64,000 nucleotides of DNA from Marinagarivorans cellulosilyticus (GCF_021655555.1 NZ_AP023086.1:2324685-2388684); one strand, 5' to 3'. Positions 27,491-36,956 are shown, numbered from the stretch's first letter. The notes: a model not told the origin generated them from the letters alone. Numbers and translations are program-made.

Positions 27491-28756
27491 ATGGATAAAT
27501 TATTAATTACCGGAGGCGGCAGCCTCAGCGGTGAAATTCGCATTTCTGGCTCTAAAAATGCTGCACTGCCCATTATGGCAGCGACATTGCTGGCCGATAC
27601 GCCAGTGCATTTGTTTAACCTTCCGCACTTAAACGATATCACCACAATGTTGGCGTTACTGCGTTGTATGGGCGTGGGTATTACGATTACCGAACGCATG
27701 ACGGTCGAGATTGATATTAGCACCATGACAGAATATGAAGCACCGTATGATTTAGTGCGTACGATGCGGGCCTCTATTTTGGTACTTGGCCCTATGCTTG
27801 CCCGCTTTGGCAAGGCTGATGTTTCTTTCCCTGGCGGCTGTGCCATTGGAAGCCGCCCTGTTGATATCCACCTGAAAGGGCTGGAGGCAATGGGCGCCAC
27901 AATTGAGGTAGACGGCGGTTATATTCGTGCTCGTGCGCCAGAGGGCCTTAAAGGTGCGCATATTTTTATGGATGTTGTGACAGTCGGCGGTACAGAAAAC
28001 TTGCTGATGGCGGCTACTTTGGCAAAAGGTAAAACCGTTCTTGAAAATGCCGCTCGCGAGCCAGAGATTGTTGATCTTGCGAACTTTTTGGTGGCTATGG
28101 GAGCAAAAATTGAAGGCATAGGTTCTGACCGCTTAACGGTATACGGTGTTGAGCGCTTAGAAGGTTGCAGCTACTCAGTAATGCCAGACCGCATTGAGAC
28201 AGGGACATACCTTGTTGCGGCTGCCGCGACGCGAGGCCGTATCAGGTTGCGTGATACGCAAGCAAATATTCTTGATGCTGTGCTGATGAAGCTAGAAGAA
28301 GCCGGTGCACATATTACTTCGGGCGACGATTGGATTGAGTTGGATATGAAGGGGCAGCGGCCAAAGGCGGTTAGTTTAAAAACCGCCCCTTACCCTGCGT
28401 TTCCTACAGATATGCAATCGCAGTTTACCGCGATGAATGCCGTTGCAGAGGGTACCGGCACGGTGGTTGAAACCATTTTTGAAAATCGCTTGATTCAGGT
28501 GCATGAATTAAACCGAATGGGAGCCGATATCACGCTAGAAGGTAATACCTGCATTATTCGTGGGGTCGAGCGTTTGAAGGCTGCGCCGGTTATGGCTAGC
28601 GACTTGCGTGCGTCCGCAAGCTTAGTTATTGCAGGTTTGGTTGCTGATGGCGACACTCTAGTTGACCGGATCTACCATATCGATCGCGGTTATGAATGTA
28701 TCGAAGAGAAAATACAAGCGCTCGGCGGTACTATTCGTCGCGTGGTAGAAGGCTAG
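27491..28756 (+). CDS. murA: UDP-N-acetylglucosamine 1-carboxyvinyltransferase
   Basis: First committed enzyme of peptidoglycan synthesis, adding enolpyruvate to UDP-GlcNAc; the target of fosfomycin. The 421 residues match MurA. LLITGGGSLSGEIRISGSKN is at the N-terminus, the PEP-binding Cys is in FPGGCAIGSRPVDIHLKG near residue 117 (Cys present, so the fosfomycin-sensitive type), and PDRIETGTYLVAAAATRG and FPTDMQSQFTAM follow. ibaG lies upstream and hisG downstream. Confidence 0.97.
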   Translation: MDKLLITGGGSLSGEIRISGSKNAALPIMAATLLADTPVHLFNLPHLNDITTMLALLRCMGVGITITERMTVEIDISTMTEYEAPYDLVRTMRASILVLGPMLARFGKADVSFPGGCAIGSRPVDIHLKGLEAMGATIEVDGGYIRARAPEGLKGAHIFMDVVTVGGTENLLMAATLAKGKTVLENAAREPEIVDLANFLVAMGAKIEGIGSDRLTVYGVERLEGCSYSVMPDRIETGTYLVAAAATRGRIRLRDTQANILDAVLMKLEEAGAHITSGDDWIELDMKGQRPKAVSLKTAPYPAFPTDMQSQFTAMNAVAEGTGTVVETIFENRLIQVHELNRMGADITLEGNTCIIRGVERLKAAPVMASDLRASASLVIAGLVADGDTLVDRIYHIDRGYECIEEKIQALGGTIRRVVEG

Positions 28757-28834
28757 TTATCGATCAGGGCAGTACTTGCTGCGCCTTGGCGTGTATCAAT
28801 AAAATCGTAGGGGGTACCCCTATTCGAGGATGTT

Positions 28835-29473
28835 ATGTCACAGTTGACGATTGCGCTAACAAAAGGGCGCATATTAAAAGAAACATTGCCGTTGTTTGCG
28901 GCTGCAGGTATCGAGCCCTTAGAAGATATTAGCAAAAGCCGTAAGTTAACCTTTGAGACAACCTCGCCTGATGTGCGCTTTTTGATTTTACGTGGTGTAG
29001 ACGTGCCAACCTATGTCGAATTTGGTGCGGCAGATGTGGGTGTTTCAGGTAAAGATATGTTAATGGAGCACGGCGGCAATAGCTTTTACGAGCCGCTCGA
29101 TCTTAATATTGCGCGCTGCCGCTTGATGACGGCAGGAATGAAAGGCCGAGAGCTACCCAAAGGGCGCCTCAAAATAGCGACTAAGTTCGTTAATATTGCT
29201 AAGCGTTACTACGCCGAGCAGGGGCGCCAGGTTGATGTCATTAAGTTATACGGTGCAATGGAATTAGCGCCCGTGCTGGGTTTGGCGGATGAAATCGTCG
29301 ATATCGTTGATACTGGCAATACTTTGATTGCCAATGGCTTGGAGGCTAGAGAGGAAATTGCCACTGTCAGCTCTCGGCTGATTGTCAATAAAGCCAGCAT
29401 GAAAATGAAGCATCATCAAATTGATGCGTTGATTGATGCGGTGGCTTCGGCGGTGGGTGAGCTGGCGGCGTAA
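28835..29473 (+). CDS. hisG: ATP phosphoribosyltransferase catalytic subunit, short form
   Basis: Catalyses the first step of histidine synthesis from ATP and PRPP. The 212 residues are the short HisG type, which lacks the C-terminal regulatory domain and works with HisZ encoded elsewhere. Visible are LTIALTKGRILKETLPLF, YVEFGAADVGVSGKDML, LNIARCRLMTAG and the PRPP-binding IVDIVDTGNTLIANGL. A small palindrome (TAGGGG-GTA-CCCCTA at 28808-28822) lies just before the GAGGA ribosome site. hisD and hisC, which often follow, are absent here. Confidence 0.95.
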   Translation: MSQLTIALTKGRILKETLPLFAAAGIEPLEDISKSRKLTFETTSPDVRFLILRGVDVPTYVEFGAADVGVSGKDMLMEHGGNSFYEPLDLNIARCRLMTAGMKGRELPKGRLKIATKFVNIAKRYYAEQGRQVDVIKLYGAMELAPVLGLADEIVDIVDTGNTLIANGLEAREEIATVSSRLIVNKASMKMKHHQIDALIDAVASAVGELAA

Positions 29474-29698
29474 ATCTTGTGCGATTGCAAGCCCATTAGG
29501 CTGTTATTTTTACAATATAGGTGAGTTGTCGCTCAAATCCTTGTCGAGCTTCCGACTTTGGTACTTGCGTCCTTGAGAGTTAGTGAGCTATTACCTATTA
29601 TCCCTCCTTTTTTGGGTATGCATAATTCATATACTGATGAGTTTTGTTTTTTGTAGCCCTATCAATTAACGATGTACCGTTTCGTTGGAGGGAAAGTC

Positions 29699-31624
29699 AT
29701 GTCTAGTACCACTCTTAAGCAGCTTATAGCGCGACATTGGCGCGTAGCTGCGTTGGCGTCAGCGTCTGTGGGTTTATCTGCTTGTGTCGCAACAACCACA
29801 CCTGAAAGTTCAAGTAGTGCAATGGAGTCGTCAAGCTCTGTTGTTAATAGCTCTTCTAGTGTTGTATCCAGCAGTTCATCTATTAGCTCATCTAGCGTGG
29901 CGCAGTCGAGTAGCTCGCTTGCCGCTAGCTCGTCAAGTGAGCCTGAGGTATTGGGTGAAATTATTCCTCGTACCTCTTGCCCTAGCGCTCCGCCAGAAAG
30001 TAAGCCTGTCGACCTTGCAAATGTTGGACCTTATGATTTAACGATATCTAAAGACGAATATGTCGCTATGCTCGAAGACAAGGGGGTCTTTGATGGAACG
30101 GAGTGGGATCTGCCGTGGCATATGTGGGAGCCTGCTCAAGCGACGAGTAGCGATGAGCTGTTTCCTTTAATTATTTCATTGCATGGCGCATGGGCTGGCG
30201 AGCCGGGAGGGAATGAAAGCGGGCCGGGTAGTATTCTTGTGGATGGGGTTCCTTATATGTTGGGGTCCAGTAATGGGCTTTTGACGGAGGCTAATCAAGC
30301 TGCTTTCCCAACTTACATGATTTTCCCGCATTGCCTTCAAAGCGAAGGTTGTCACTGGAGTTTAGGGCATGAATGGGCTGCTAACTCCAGAGCTAACTTC
30401 CAGTTAGGTGATAGTCCGTCACGTGTAATGTCTTCTGTTCTTGAGTTGGTTCAGCATATGGTGGATACCTATCAGGTCGATCCTGCGCGCATATATGTAA
30501 CAGGGGTCTCTATGGGTGGCGGTGGCACTTGGGATATGGTGGCTAGGCACCCTGAATTATTGGCTGCGGCTATTCCCTTGGCTGGTCACACCCCAGCTGT
30601 TGATCAACTTAATGTCGCAGTGGAGTCTAAGCTCCCAATTTGGGCTCATGGCGGGCAAAACGACTTTAATAACAGGTTCCAAGATACAGTGAATGCTGTT
30701 AACAAAATTCACAATGATGGGGGTTGTGCTTGGGTTGCGGGTTATGACGGCTATCAGCGTGAAGATCAGGAGAGTATGAAAGCCCATGGTCACTCATTGT
30801 GGCAGCGGGTCTATCTAAACCCTGATTTATGGCCTTGGTTGTTTGCTCAGAAGCAACCGCGAGAAGGAGAGGTTCAGACTTCGTCTTCGCAGTCCTCGGC
30901 GGGTCAGTCTAGTAGTGCGCCTAGTGCTCAAGGGTGCGATGGAGCTGGTTATTGCAATGATTTTGATGACATTGAGGTTGTTCCGGATAACTTAAAGAAG
31001 GCTGCATGTACAAATAACGCCTTTGCTGAGCCGCAATTTAGTATTGTTCAGGGGAGCACTGGTAATGCCGTAAAAGTGGAAACTAAGCAGGCTTACTGTA
31101 GTGGTTGGCTGGCTGCTCCAGGTGTCGAAAATATGGATAAGTTTTTTGTTAAGTTTGATATCAATGTCACTGACCCTAAGGGGAATTTACGTTGGTTTTT
31201 GCTTCTTGAAAATTCGGCTAGTCAAACAGATACGGATAAATCCATGCGCTTGCGGTTGCCTCAGCACGCAGCGACTGATTACCTAAATTGGAATATTGGA
31301 AATCCTGAAAGTGATACTCCAAAAGTCTATGATGGCGGCCCTAACGGTCAGCAGGCTAGGGATGCTTCGTTTAAGTATGCTTATAATCAATGGAATTGCA
31401 TGGAGGTGATGGTCGATAAGGTTGGGCGTGAAATTGGGCTTTGGGTTAATGGTGTCAGGCTTGATGGCCTAACAATTGATGAAAACCCCAGTACTCCTTT
31501 TGATGCTCAGTGGCCGGATTCTCTTCGAAATTTTGATATTACTGGCGTTAATATAGGGATGCATGAAGGTTCTGCTCTGATTGATAATCTTGTTGTATCT
31601 AGTGTGCCGGTTGGTTGTAACTAG
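29699..31624 (+). CDS. Secreted CE1-like esterase lipoprotein with poly-serine linkers and a C-terminal LamG-like domain
   Basis: Probable acetylxylan or feruloyl esterase acting on plant polysaccharide side chains. The signal peptide ends in a lipobox LSAC near residue 30, so it is probably outer-membrane anchored. A serine-rich linker (about 36-80) leads to an alpha/beta-hydrolase domain with the start of the fold at LIISLHGAWAG, the nucleophile elbow VTGVSMGGGGTW near residue 272 and a late His near AHGHSLW. A second Ser linker (about 400-420) leads to a roughly 220-residue domain resembling a concanavalin-like carbohydrate binder (CDGAGYCNDFDD to NVGMHEGSALIDNL-like strands). ATG 29699 is chosen over 29672 because GGAGGG lies 6 bases upstream. 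Exact substrate is not evident. Confidence 0.8.
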   Translation: MSSTTLKQLIARHWRVAALASASVGLSACVATTTPESSSSAMESSSSVVNSSSSVVSSSSSISSSSVAQSSSSLAASSSSEPEVLGEIIPRTSCPSAPPESKPVDLANVGPYDLTISKDEYVAMLEDKGVFDGTEWDLPWHMWEPAQATSSDELFPLIISLHGAWAGEPGGNESGPGSILVDGVPYMLGSSNGLLTEANQAAFPTYMIFPHCLQSEGCHWSLGHEWAANSRANFQLGDSPSRVMSSVLELVQHMVDTYQVDPARIYVTGVSMGGGGTWDMVARHPELLAAAIPLAGHTPAVDQLNVAVESKLPIWAHGGQNDFNNRFQDTVNAVNKIHNDGGCAWVAGYDGYQREDQESMKAHGHSLWQRVYLNPDLWPWLFAQKQPREGEVQTSSSQSSAGQSSSAPSAQGCDGAGYCNDFDDIEVVPDNLKKAACTNNAFAEPQFSIVQGSTGNAVKVETKQAYCSGWLAAPGVENMDKFFVKFDINVTDPKGNLRWFLLLENSASQTDTDKSMRLRLPQHAATDYLNWNIGNPESDTPKVYDGGPNGQQARDASFKYAYNQWNCMEVMVDKVGREIGLWVNGVRLDGLTIDENPSTPFDAQWPDSLRNFDITGVNIGMHEGSALIDNLVVSSVPVGCN

Positions 31625-31647
31625 GCTCCTTAAAATTACAGTCTTTT

Positions 31648-31673
31648 AAAGCCGCGCATTGCGCGGCTTTTTG
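31648..31673 (+). terminator. Rho-independent terminator after the esterase gene
   Basis: AAAGCCGCGC pairs with GCGCGGCTTT around ATT, with T residues following. Confidence 0.88.
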
Positions 31674-31724
31674 CGTTTATTGGTCTGTGGATTACAATTT
31701 GGTTTTTGGTAAAAGGTTTATTTC

Positions 31725-32834
31725 GTGTCTATACCTCACTCAGTTTTAACACCGCAGCAGCGCTACCAGCAGGATTTGTCTCTTGAGGGGTTTGTGGCGG
31801 ATAGTGCGCAAGTTTTGGCGGTTGAGGCGTTAGATGGCCTGTGTGAGCGCTTGCTTGCTGCACCCAAGCAAAGCTTTGTGCACCGTCTATTTAAGAGGCC
31901 GCAAGAGCCGGTAAAAGGCCTGTATTTATGGGGAGGTGTGGGGCGCGGTAAAACGTATCTAATGGATCTCTTTTTTGACGCTTTACCATTTGAGCAAAAA
32001 ATGCGCACGCATTTCCACCGTTTTATGCGTCGTGTTCATGATGAGTTGGCAGCCTTCGCTGGAGAGAAAAACCCGCTCGAAAAAGTGGCAGAGAAAATCG
32101 CAGCGCAGGCCCGCGTGATTTGCTTTGATGAGTTTTTTGTTACCGATATTACCGATGCAATGCTTTTAGCGGGCTTGCTTGATGCCCTGTTTATGAGGGG
32201 AGTGACTTTGGTGGCAACCTCAAATATTGCTCCGCAGGGGTTGTACGAAAATGGCTTGCAGCGCAGCAATTTTCTCCCGGCTATTGATTTGCTGCTCAAA
32301 AATACCACCGTTTTAAATGTTGATGGCGGTGTCGATTATCGTCTGCGGCTACTTAAGCAGGCTTCGCTTTATTATGTTCCGCATAATGAAGTGGCGAGGC
32401 AAGCTATGTCTGCGAGTTTTGAGCGTCTAGCTCCCGATGCAGTAAAAAAAGAGGTGGGTGCCGTTTTGATGATCGAAGGGCGTCCGATTAAGTCTGTGCA
32501 AGTGGCCGAGGATGTAGCTTGGTTCAGCTTTAAGGCGTTGTGCGACGGGCCGCGTTCGCAGCGAGATTACATTGAGCTTGCGCGTGAGTTCCATGCGGTG
32601 ATTGTTTCTGATGTGCCTGAGCTTGGTGTGGCCAATGATGATCAAGCTCGTCGCTTTATCTATATGGTGGACGAGTTTTATGATCGCGGCGTGAAATTGG
32701 TTGTCTCTGCTGCAAGGCCTATTGCCGGATTGTACAAAGAAGGCGGCCGCTTGGCATTTGAGTTTCAGCGCACCCAAAGTCGTTTGCTTGAGATGCAAAG
32801 CGAGGAGTATTTGGCGCGGGCTCATAAGCCCTAG
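31725..32834 (+). CDS. zapE: Cell division protein ZapE (AFG1-like ATPase)
   Basis: P-loop ATPase of the AFG1/ZapE family that modulates the FtsZ ring. The 369 residues have Walker A LWGGVGRGKTYLMDLFFD near residue 72, KMRTHFHRFMRRVH, Walker B VICFDEFFVTDITDAM near residue 136, and the C-terminal FMVDEFYDRGVKLV-type segment (here YMVDEFYDRGVKLVVSA). The start is GTG. Its position just upstream of rplM-rpsI is common in gammaproteobacteria. Confidence 0.95.
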   Translation: MSIPHSVLTPQQRYQQDLSLEGFVADSAQVLAVEALDGLCERLLAAPKQSFVHRLFKRPQEPVKGLYLWGGVGRGKTYLMDLFFDALPFEQKMRTHFHRFMRRVHDELAAFAGEKNPLEKVAEKIAAQARVICFDEFFVTDITDAMLLAGLLDALFMRGVTLVATSNIAPQGLYENGLQRSNFLPAIDLLLKNTTVLNVDGGVDYRLRLLKQASLYYVPHNEVARQAMSASFERLAPDAVKKEVGAVLMIEGRPIKSVQVAEDVAWFSFKALCDGPRSQRDYIELAREFHAVIVSDVPELGVANDDQARRFIYMVDEFYDRGVKLVVSAARPIAGLYKEGGRLAFEFQRTQSRLLEMQSEEYLARAHKP

Positions 32835-32854
32835 ATTTATGTTGTCGAATTCGC

Positions 32855-32883
32855 TTGTTTTTTGTATTTCCCTCCTATAGAAT
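32855..32883 (+). promoter_or_regulatory. Sigma-70 promoter of rplM-rpsI
   Basis: TTGTTT at 32855-32860 and TAGAAT at 32878-32883 are separated by 17 bases. A GC-rich discriminator (CCGCGCTCC) follows, typical of stringently controlled ribosomal promoters. The predicted leader is about 185 bases and begins with a hairpin (GACTG with CAGTC near 32900-32918). Confidence 0.65.
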
Positions 32884-33074
32884 CCGCGCTCCTTTTTTGA
32901 CTGTTCTTTGGGCAGTCTGCCGCGCAGGACGCGCAGCTTGTTTCGTTAGTCATTGGCTAAGCGAAACTTGGAGGCGGTATTTGGAATGGTACCTAAGCCT
33001 CTTGTAACGCTTGGTGATAATGTTCTATTGCCAAGTTTTAAATATTTGTACCCATACGTTTGAAGGCCTAAAAC

Positions 33075-33503
33075 ATGAAGACATACAGTGCCAAACCTGA
33101 AACAGTAAAACGTGACTGGTACGTTATCGATGCAGCTGGCAAAACTCTTGGACGCATGTCCTCTGAGATTGCGCACCGTTTACGCGGTAAGCACAAGCCA
33201 GAATTTACCCCGCATGTAGATACCGGCGATTACATTGTTGTAATCAATGCCGAGAAAGTACATGTTACCGGTAATAAAGCAAAAGATAAGCAGTACTATC
33301 ACCACACCGGTTACATCGGTGGCATCAAGTCAATCAGCTTTGAAAAGTTAATTGCCAAAGCCCCTGAAAGTGCAATCCAAATTGCGGTTAAAGGCATGTT
33401 GCCTAAAGGCCCACTTGGTCGCGCGATGTTCAAGAAGCTGAAAGTATACGCCGGTGAGTCTCACCCGCATTCAGCCCAACAACCACAAGAGCTTAACATT
33501 TAA
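33075..33503 (+). CDS. rplM: 50S ribosomal protein L13
   Basis: Large-subunit ribosomal protein. The 142 residues match E. coli L13, with MKTYSAKPETVKRDWYVIDA at the start, LGRMSSEIAHRLRGKHKPEF, and the L13 signature region KGMLPKGPLGRAMFKKLKVY. It is followed 12 bases later by rpsI, the universal L13-S9 pair. A GAAGG ribosome site precedes the ATG. Confidence 0.99.
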   Translation: MKTYSAKPETVKRDWYVIDAAGKTLGRMSSEIAHRLRGKHKPEFTPHVDTGDYIVVINAEKVHVTGNKAKDKQYYHHTGYIGGIKSISFEKLIAKAPESAIQIAVKGMLPKGPLGRAMFKKLKVYAGESHPHSAQQPQELNI

Positions 33504-33515
33504 CGGAAGCTGATT

Positions 33516-33908
33516 ATGTCTGCTGAACAATTCTACGGTACGGGTCGTCGTAAAACTTCGACCGCACGTGTATTCATCACTCAAGGTAGCGGCAATATCG
33601 TCGTTAACGGTCGTGGCTTGGACGAGTATTTTGGTCGTCAAGTAGCCCGCATGATCGTACGCCAGCCTCTTGAGTTGTTGGATTTTTCAGAAAAATTTGA
33701 TGTGAATGTCACTGTTAAAGGTGGTGGTAGCTTCGGTCAGGCGGGTGCGATCCGTCACGGCCTTACCCGTGCCTTGATGGCGTATGATGAGTCTACTCGT
33801 GGCGACTTGCGTAAAGCAGGTTACGTTACGCGTGACGCACGTGAAGTTGAGCGTAAGAAAGTGGGTCTTCGCAAAGCGCGTAAGAAACCACAATTTTCAA
33901 AGCGTTAA
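33516..33908 (+). CDS. rpsI: 30S ribosomal protein S9
   Basis: Small-subunit ribosomal protein whose basic C-terminal tail reaches the P-site tRNA. The 130 residues have YGTGRRKTSTARVFI at the N-terminus, GGGSFGQAGAIRHGLTRALM near residue 68 and the tail KKVGLRKARKKPQFSKR. GGAAG precedes the ATG. Confidence 0.99.
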   Translation: MSAEQFYGTGRRKTSTARVFITQGSGNIVVNGRGLDEYFGRQVARMIVRQPLELLDFSEKFDVNVTVKGGGSFGQAGAIRHGLTRALMAYDESTRGDLRKAGYVTRDAREVERKKVGLRKARKKPQFSKR

Positions 33909-33943
33909 TTTCCTTCGCAGCTTTGTGCTGTATTTGGAATATC

Positions 33944-33970
33944 AAAACCCGAGCTTGCTCGGGTTTTTTT
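33944..33970 (+). terminator. Rho-independent terminator after rpsI
   Basis: AAAACCCGAG and CTCGGGTTTT form a 10-bp stem with loop CTTG, followed by further T residues. Confidence 0.92.
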
Positions 33971-34270
33971 ATGGTTGATGGTTTTTTAGTGCGGATCGCA
34001 AATTGATGCTCTTTTGATATAGACCTAATCAATCCAAGGTTTTACCTTGTGGCGTAGAGGTAATTTCATTAGTATGGCGCGGTTTTTATGCCACGAGTAA
34101 TATGGGTCTATACTCTCTGCTTAGAATGTTGATGAATTCGCTTACATGGCAATTCTGTTCAGTAGTGTTAATACGATAGCCATTTAGTAAATAGCGTGTG
34201 CCTACAAGTTTCTAGTTTTTCTTTTTTAAACCTACTGGTCTTCAGTAAATAGTCACAGGAGATTTTCTTG
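33971..34270. other. Intergenic region of 300 bases upstream of petA
   Basis: AT-rich, with no ORF that has a ribosome site. It must carry the petA promoter, but no -35/-10 pair stands out clearly. AGGAG at 34257-34261 is the petA ribosome binding site. Confidence 0.4.
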
Positions 34271-34870
34271 ATGAGTGATGACGGTGCAAATTTAGTTCGC
34301 CGCCGAGTACTAACAGCGGTAACGTCTGCGGTTGGTGCAGTTGGTGCGGTTGGCGCAGCAGTACCTTTTGTGGGGTCTTGGAACCCCAGTGAGCGAGCTA
34401 AGGCTGCTGGTGCACCAGTAGAGGCGAATATCGGCAAAATTGAACCCGGTCAAATGGTGACTTTTGAGTGGCGAGGTAAACCGGTGTACGTTGTTCGTCG
34501 TACCAAAACAGCTTTGGCTGGCCTTCAAACAATGGAACCTTTATTGCGCGATCCATCTTCAGAAGAATCTATTCAGCCGGATTATGTTGACCCTAAGCTG
34601 CGCTCTCAAAAAGATGAGTATCTTGTACTTCTTGGCTTATGCACGCACTTAGGTTGCGCGCCAAACTATCAGCCCAAAGTGGGCTCTGTCGAGCTAAGTG
34701 GTGCCGAGTGGCAAGGTGGTTTCTTTTGTAAGTGTCATGGTTCTAAGTATGATTTGGCGGGTCGAGTATTTCAGGGCGTACCTGCGCCAACTAACCTTGA
34801 GGTGCCGCCTCATAAGTATCTTAGCGATAGCGTGATTCTTATTGGTGTTGATCAGAATGAGGAGGCCTAA
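34271..34870 (+). CDS. petA: Ubiquinol-cytochrome c reductase Rieske iron-sulfur subunit
   Basis: Rieske [2Fe-2S] subunit of the cytochrome bc1 complex in the inner membrane. The 199 residues start with a twin-arginine-like signal/anchor (RRRVLTAVTSAVGAVG) and end with the cluster-binding motifs CTHLGC near residue 126 and CKCHGS near residue 154, which hold the two Cys/His pairs and the disulfide Cys. The ATG at 34271 follows an in-frame TTG; AGGAG is spaced 9 bases from it. Three bases separate its stop from petBC. Confidence 0.97.
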   Translation: MSDDGANLVRRRVLTAVTSAVGAVGAVGAAVPFVGSWNPSERAKAAGAPVEANIGKIEPGQMVTFEWRGKPVYVVRRTKTALAGLQTMEPLLRDPSSEESIQPDYVDPKLRSQKDEYLVLLGLCTHLGCAPNYQPKVGSVELSGAEWQGGFFCKCHGSKYDLAGRVFQGVPAPTNLEVPPHKYLSDSVILIGVDQNEEA

Positions 34871-34873
34871 TTC

Positions 34874-36925
34874 ATGAATAATATGTTTGCTAATTTGTTG
34901 GGTTGGGTTGATGCGCGTTTGCCGGTAGTGCGTGCGTGGGATACCCATATGGCGAAGTACTACGCCCCGAAGAATTTCAACTTTTGGTATTTCTTTGGTG
35001 TGTTGTCAATTTTAGTGTTGGTGAATCAGCTGTTAACGGGCATTTGGCTGACAATGCATTTTGAGCCATCCCCAGAGGGCGCTTTTGCATCAGTTGAGTA
35101 CATTATGCGAGATGTCCCCTATGGTTGGTTGTTGCGCTACATGCACTCCACGGGCGCATCAGCTTTTTTTGTTGTTGTTTATCTGCATATGTTCCGCGGT
35201 TTGATGTATGGCTCGTATAAGGCGCCTCGCGAGCTTGTGTGGATTTTCGGCATGCTGATTTACTTGGTTTTGATGGCCGAAGCCTTTATGGGTTATGTGT
35301 TGCCTTGGGGTCAGATGAGCTACTGGGGAGCGCAGGTTATTGTTAACCTATTCGGTGCGATCCCTGTTGTTGGTGAAGACCTTGTTCAGTGGATTCGTGG
35401 TGATTACCTGATTTCTGGTGCTACTTTAAATCGCTTTTTTGCTCTTCACGTAGTCGCTATGCCTATTGTTCTGTTGGGCTTGGTGGTTATGCATATTCTA
35501 GCGTTGCACGAAGTCGGCTCAAACAACCCAGACGGCATCGAAATTAAGAAAAACAAAGATGAGAACGGCATACCAAAAGACGGTGTTCCTTTTCACCCCT
35601 TTTACACTGTGCATGATCTTGTTGGCGTAACTGTATTTTTGTTCGTTTTCTGCTCGATTATCTTTTTTGCGCCAGAGATGGGTGGTTATTTCCTTGAGTT
35701 TGCGAACTTTGAGCAGGCGAACGGATTGAAGACTCCTGAGCATATTGCGCCGGTTTGGTATTTCACGCCGTTCTATGCAATCTTGCGTGCTGTAACGATT
35801 GACATAGGACCTTTGAATTCCAAGTTCTTAGGCTTTATTGCTATGGGAGCTGCGATTGCCATTTTATTTGTTCTACCGTGGCTAGATCGCAGCCCTGTTA
35901 AATCGATGCGCTACAAAGGTTGGTTTAGTCGCGTGGCATTGATTGTGTTTGCTGCTGTGTTTGTTATTTTGGGCTACCTTGGGGTTAAAGAGTCAACGCC
36001 TGCACGAACAGTACTATCGCAAATATGCTCGATACTTTATTTTGCCTATTTCATAGGTATGCCTTTCTGGACTAAGTATGAAAAAGTGCAGCCTGTGCCC
36101 GAGCGCGTTCAGCAGAAGGGCTTGAGTAAGGCCTTAGTGTTTGGTGGTTTGGCTTTGTTTGCTGTTTTGGTTATTGTGCCAATTCAAGCATCAGCCGCTG
36201 GTGGTGCAGCATGCGGAGCCGTTCCTTGTGAGCATTTTCAAGCCGACTTTGACGATAAAGAATCGTTGCAGCGCGGTGCGGCAACATTTGTAAACTACTG
36301 CATGGGGTGTCACGCCATTCAGTATTCGCGTTATGGCCGCGTAGCGGACGATCTGGGTATTCCGCGTGATGTGATGTCGGAGCAGCTGATATTTGGTGAC
36401 GAAAAAATCGGCCAGTTAATGACCGGCTCCATGGATCCTAAAAAAGCTAAAGTTTGGTTTGGTGCTGCTCCTCCAGATTTAAGCTTGGTGGCGCGTTCGC
36501 GCAACCCTGAGTGGCTATTAACCTACCTGCTAACCTTCTATAAAGACGAGTCTCGTCCGACAGGGATGAACAACAAGGTTTTTGAGAATGTAGGTATGCC
36601 GCATGTTTTGCTTGAGCTGCAAGGGCTTCAAGAGTGCGCGCCTGGGCCAAAATATGATGACCATGGCCATGTTGTTCGCAACGCGGTTGGTGAGCTAGGC
36701 GAGGTTGATCCTTGTGGTAGCTTAGAGGTTAAAAATGTTAAAGGCAGTATGACGCCGGAAGAGTATCATCAGGCCATGTATGACTTGGTGCACTTTTTAG
36801 AATATGTCGCCGAGCCTATCGCCGCTAAGCGTCAATCAATAGGTGTTTATGTTCTAGCCTTTTTACTATTGTTGTTTGTGTGTGTTTGGTTCTTGAATCG
36901 TGAGTACTGGCGAGATATTCACTAA
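34874..36925 (+). CDS. petBC: Fused cytochrome b / cytochrome c1 of the bc1 complex
   Basis: Single 683-residue frame joining cytochrome b (about 1-415) to cytochrome c1 (about 420-683). The b part has the two heme-ligand helices (MHSTGASAFFVVVYLHMF; FFALHVVAMPIVLLGLVVMH), GYVLPWGQMSYWGAQV, and the Qo-site motif as PVWY, a known variant of PEWY. The c1 part starts with a hydrophobic segment and AXA-like site (VIVPIQASAAGG, near residue 437) that could be a processing site, then the heme c motif CMGCH near residue 475, an axial Met in NVGMPHVL, and a C-terminal anchor LAFLLLLFVCVWFL. In most proteobacteria petB and petC are separate. A natural fusion cleaved after translation is known in Bradyrhizobium (FbcH). 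No stop or internal restart signal is visible at the junction. Confidence 0.95.
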   Translation: MNNMFANLLGWVDARLPVVRAWDTHMAKYYAPKNFNFWYFFGVLSILVLVNQLLTGIWLTMHFEPSPEGAFASVEYIMRDVPYGWLLRYMHSTGASAFFVVVYLHMFRGLMYGSYKAPRELVWIFGMLIYLVLMAEAFMGYVLPWGQMSYWGAQVIVNLFGAIPVVGEDLVQWIRGDYLISGATLNRFFALHVVAMPIVLLGLVVMHILALHEVGSNNPDGIEIKKNKDENGIPKDGVPFHPFYTVHDLVGVTVFLFVFCSIIFFAPEMGGYFLEFANFEQANGLKTPEHIAPVWYFTPFYAILRAVTIDIGPLNSKFLGFIAMGAAIAILFVLPWLDRSPVKSMRYKGWFSRVALIVFAAVFVILGYLGVKESTPARTVLSQICSILYFAYFIGMPFWTKYEKVQPVPERVQQKGLSKALVFGGLALFAVLVIVPIQASAAGGAACGAVPCEHFQADFDDKESLQRGAATFVNYCMGCHAIQYSRYGRVADDLGIPRDVMSEQLIFGDEKIGQLMTGSMDPKKAKVWFGAAPPDLSLVARSRNPEWLLTYLLTFYKDESRPTGMNNKVFENVGMPHVLLELQGLQECAPGPKYDDHGHVVRNAVGELGEVDPCGSLEVKNVKGSMTPEEYHQAMYDLVHFLEYVAEPIAAKRQSIGVYVLAFLLLLFVCVWFLNREYWRDIH

Positions 36926-36956
36926 CGCGCAGCCCTGAACAACATTACGTAAATAT

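Noticed and set aside
29800..29945. Short tandem DNA repeats in the esterase gene
   Set aside because: They encode a poly-serine linker with mixed Ser codons, so the pattern comes from protein composition rather than DNA repetition.
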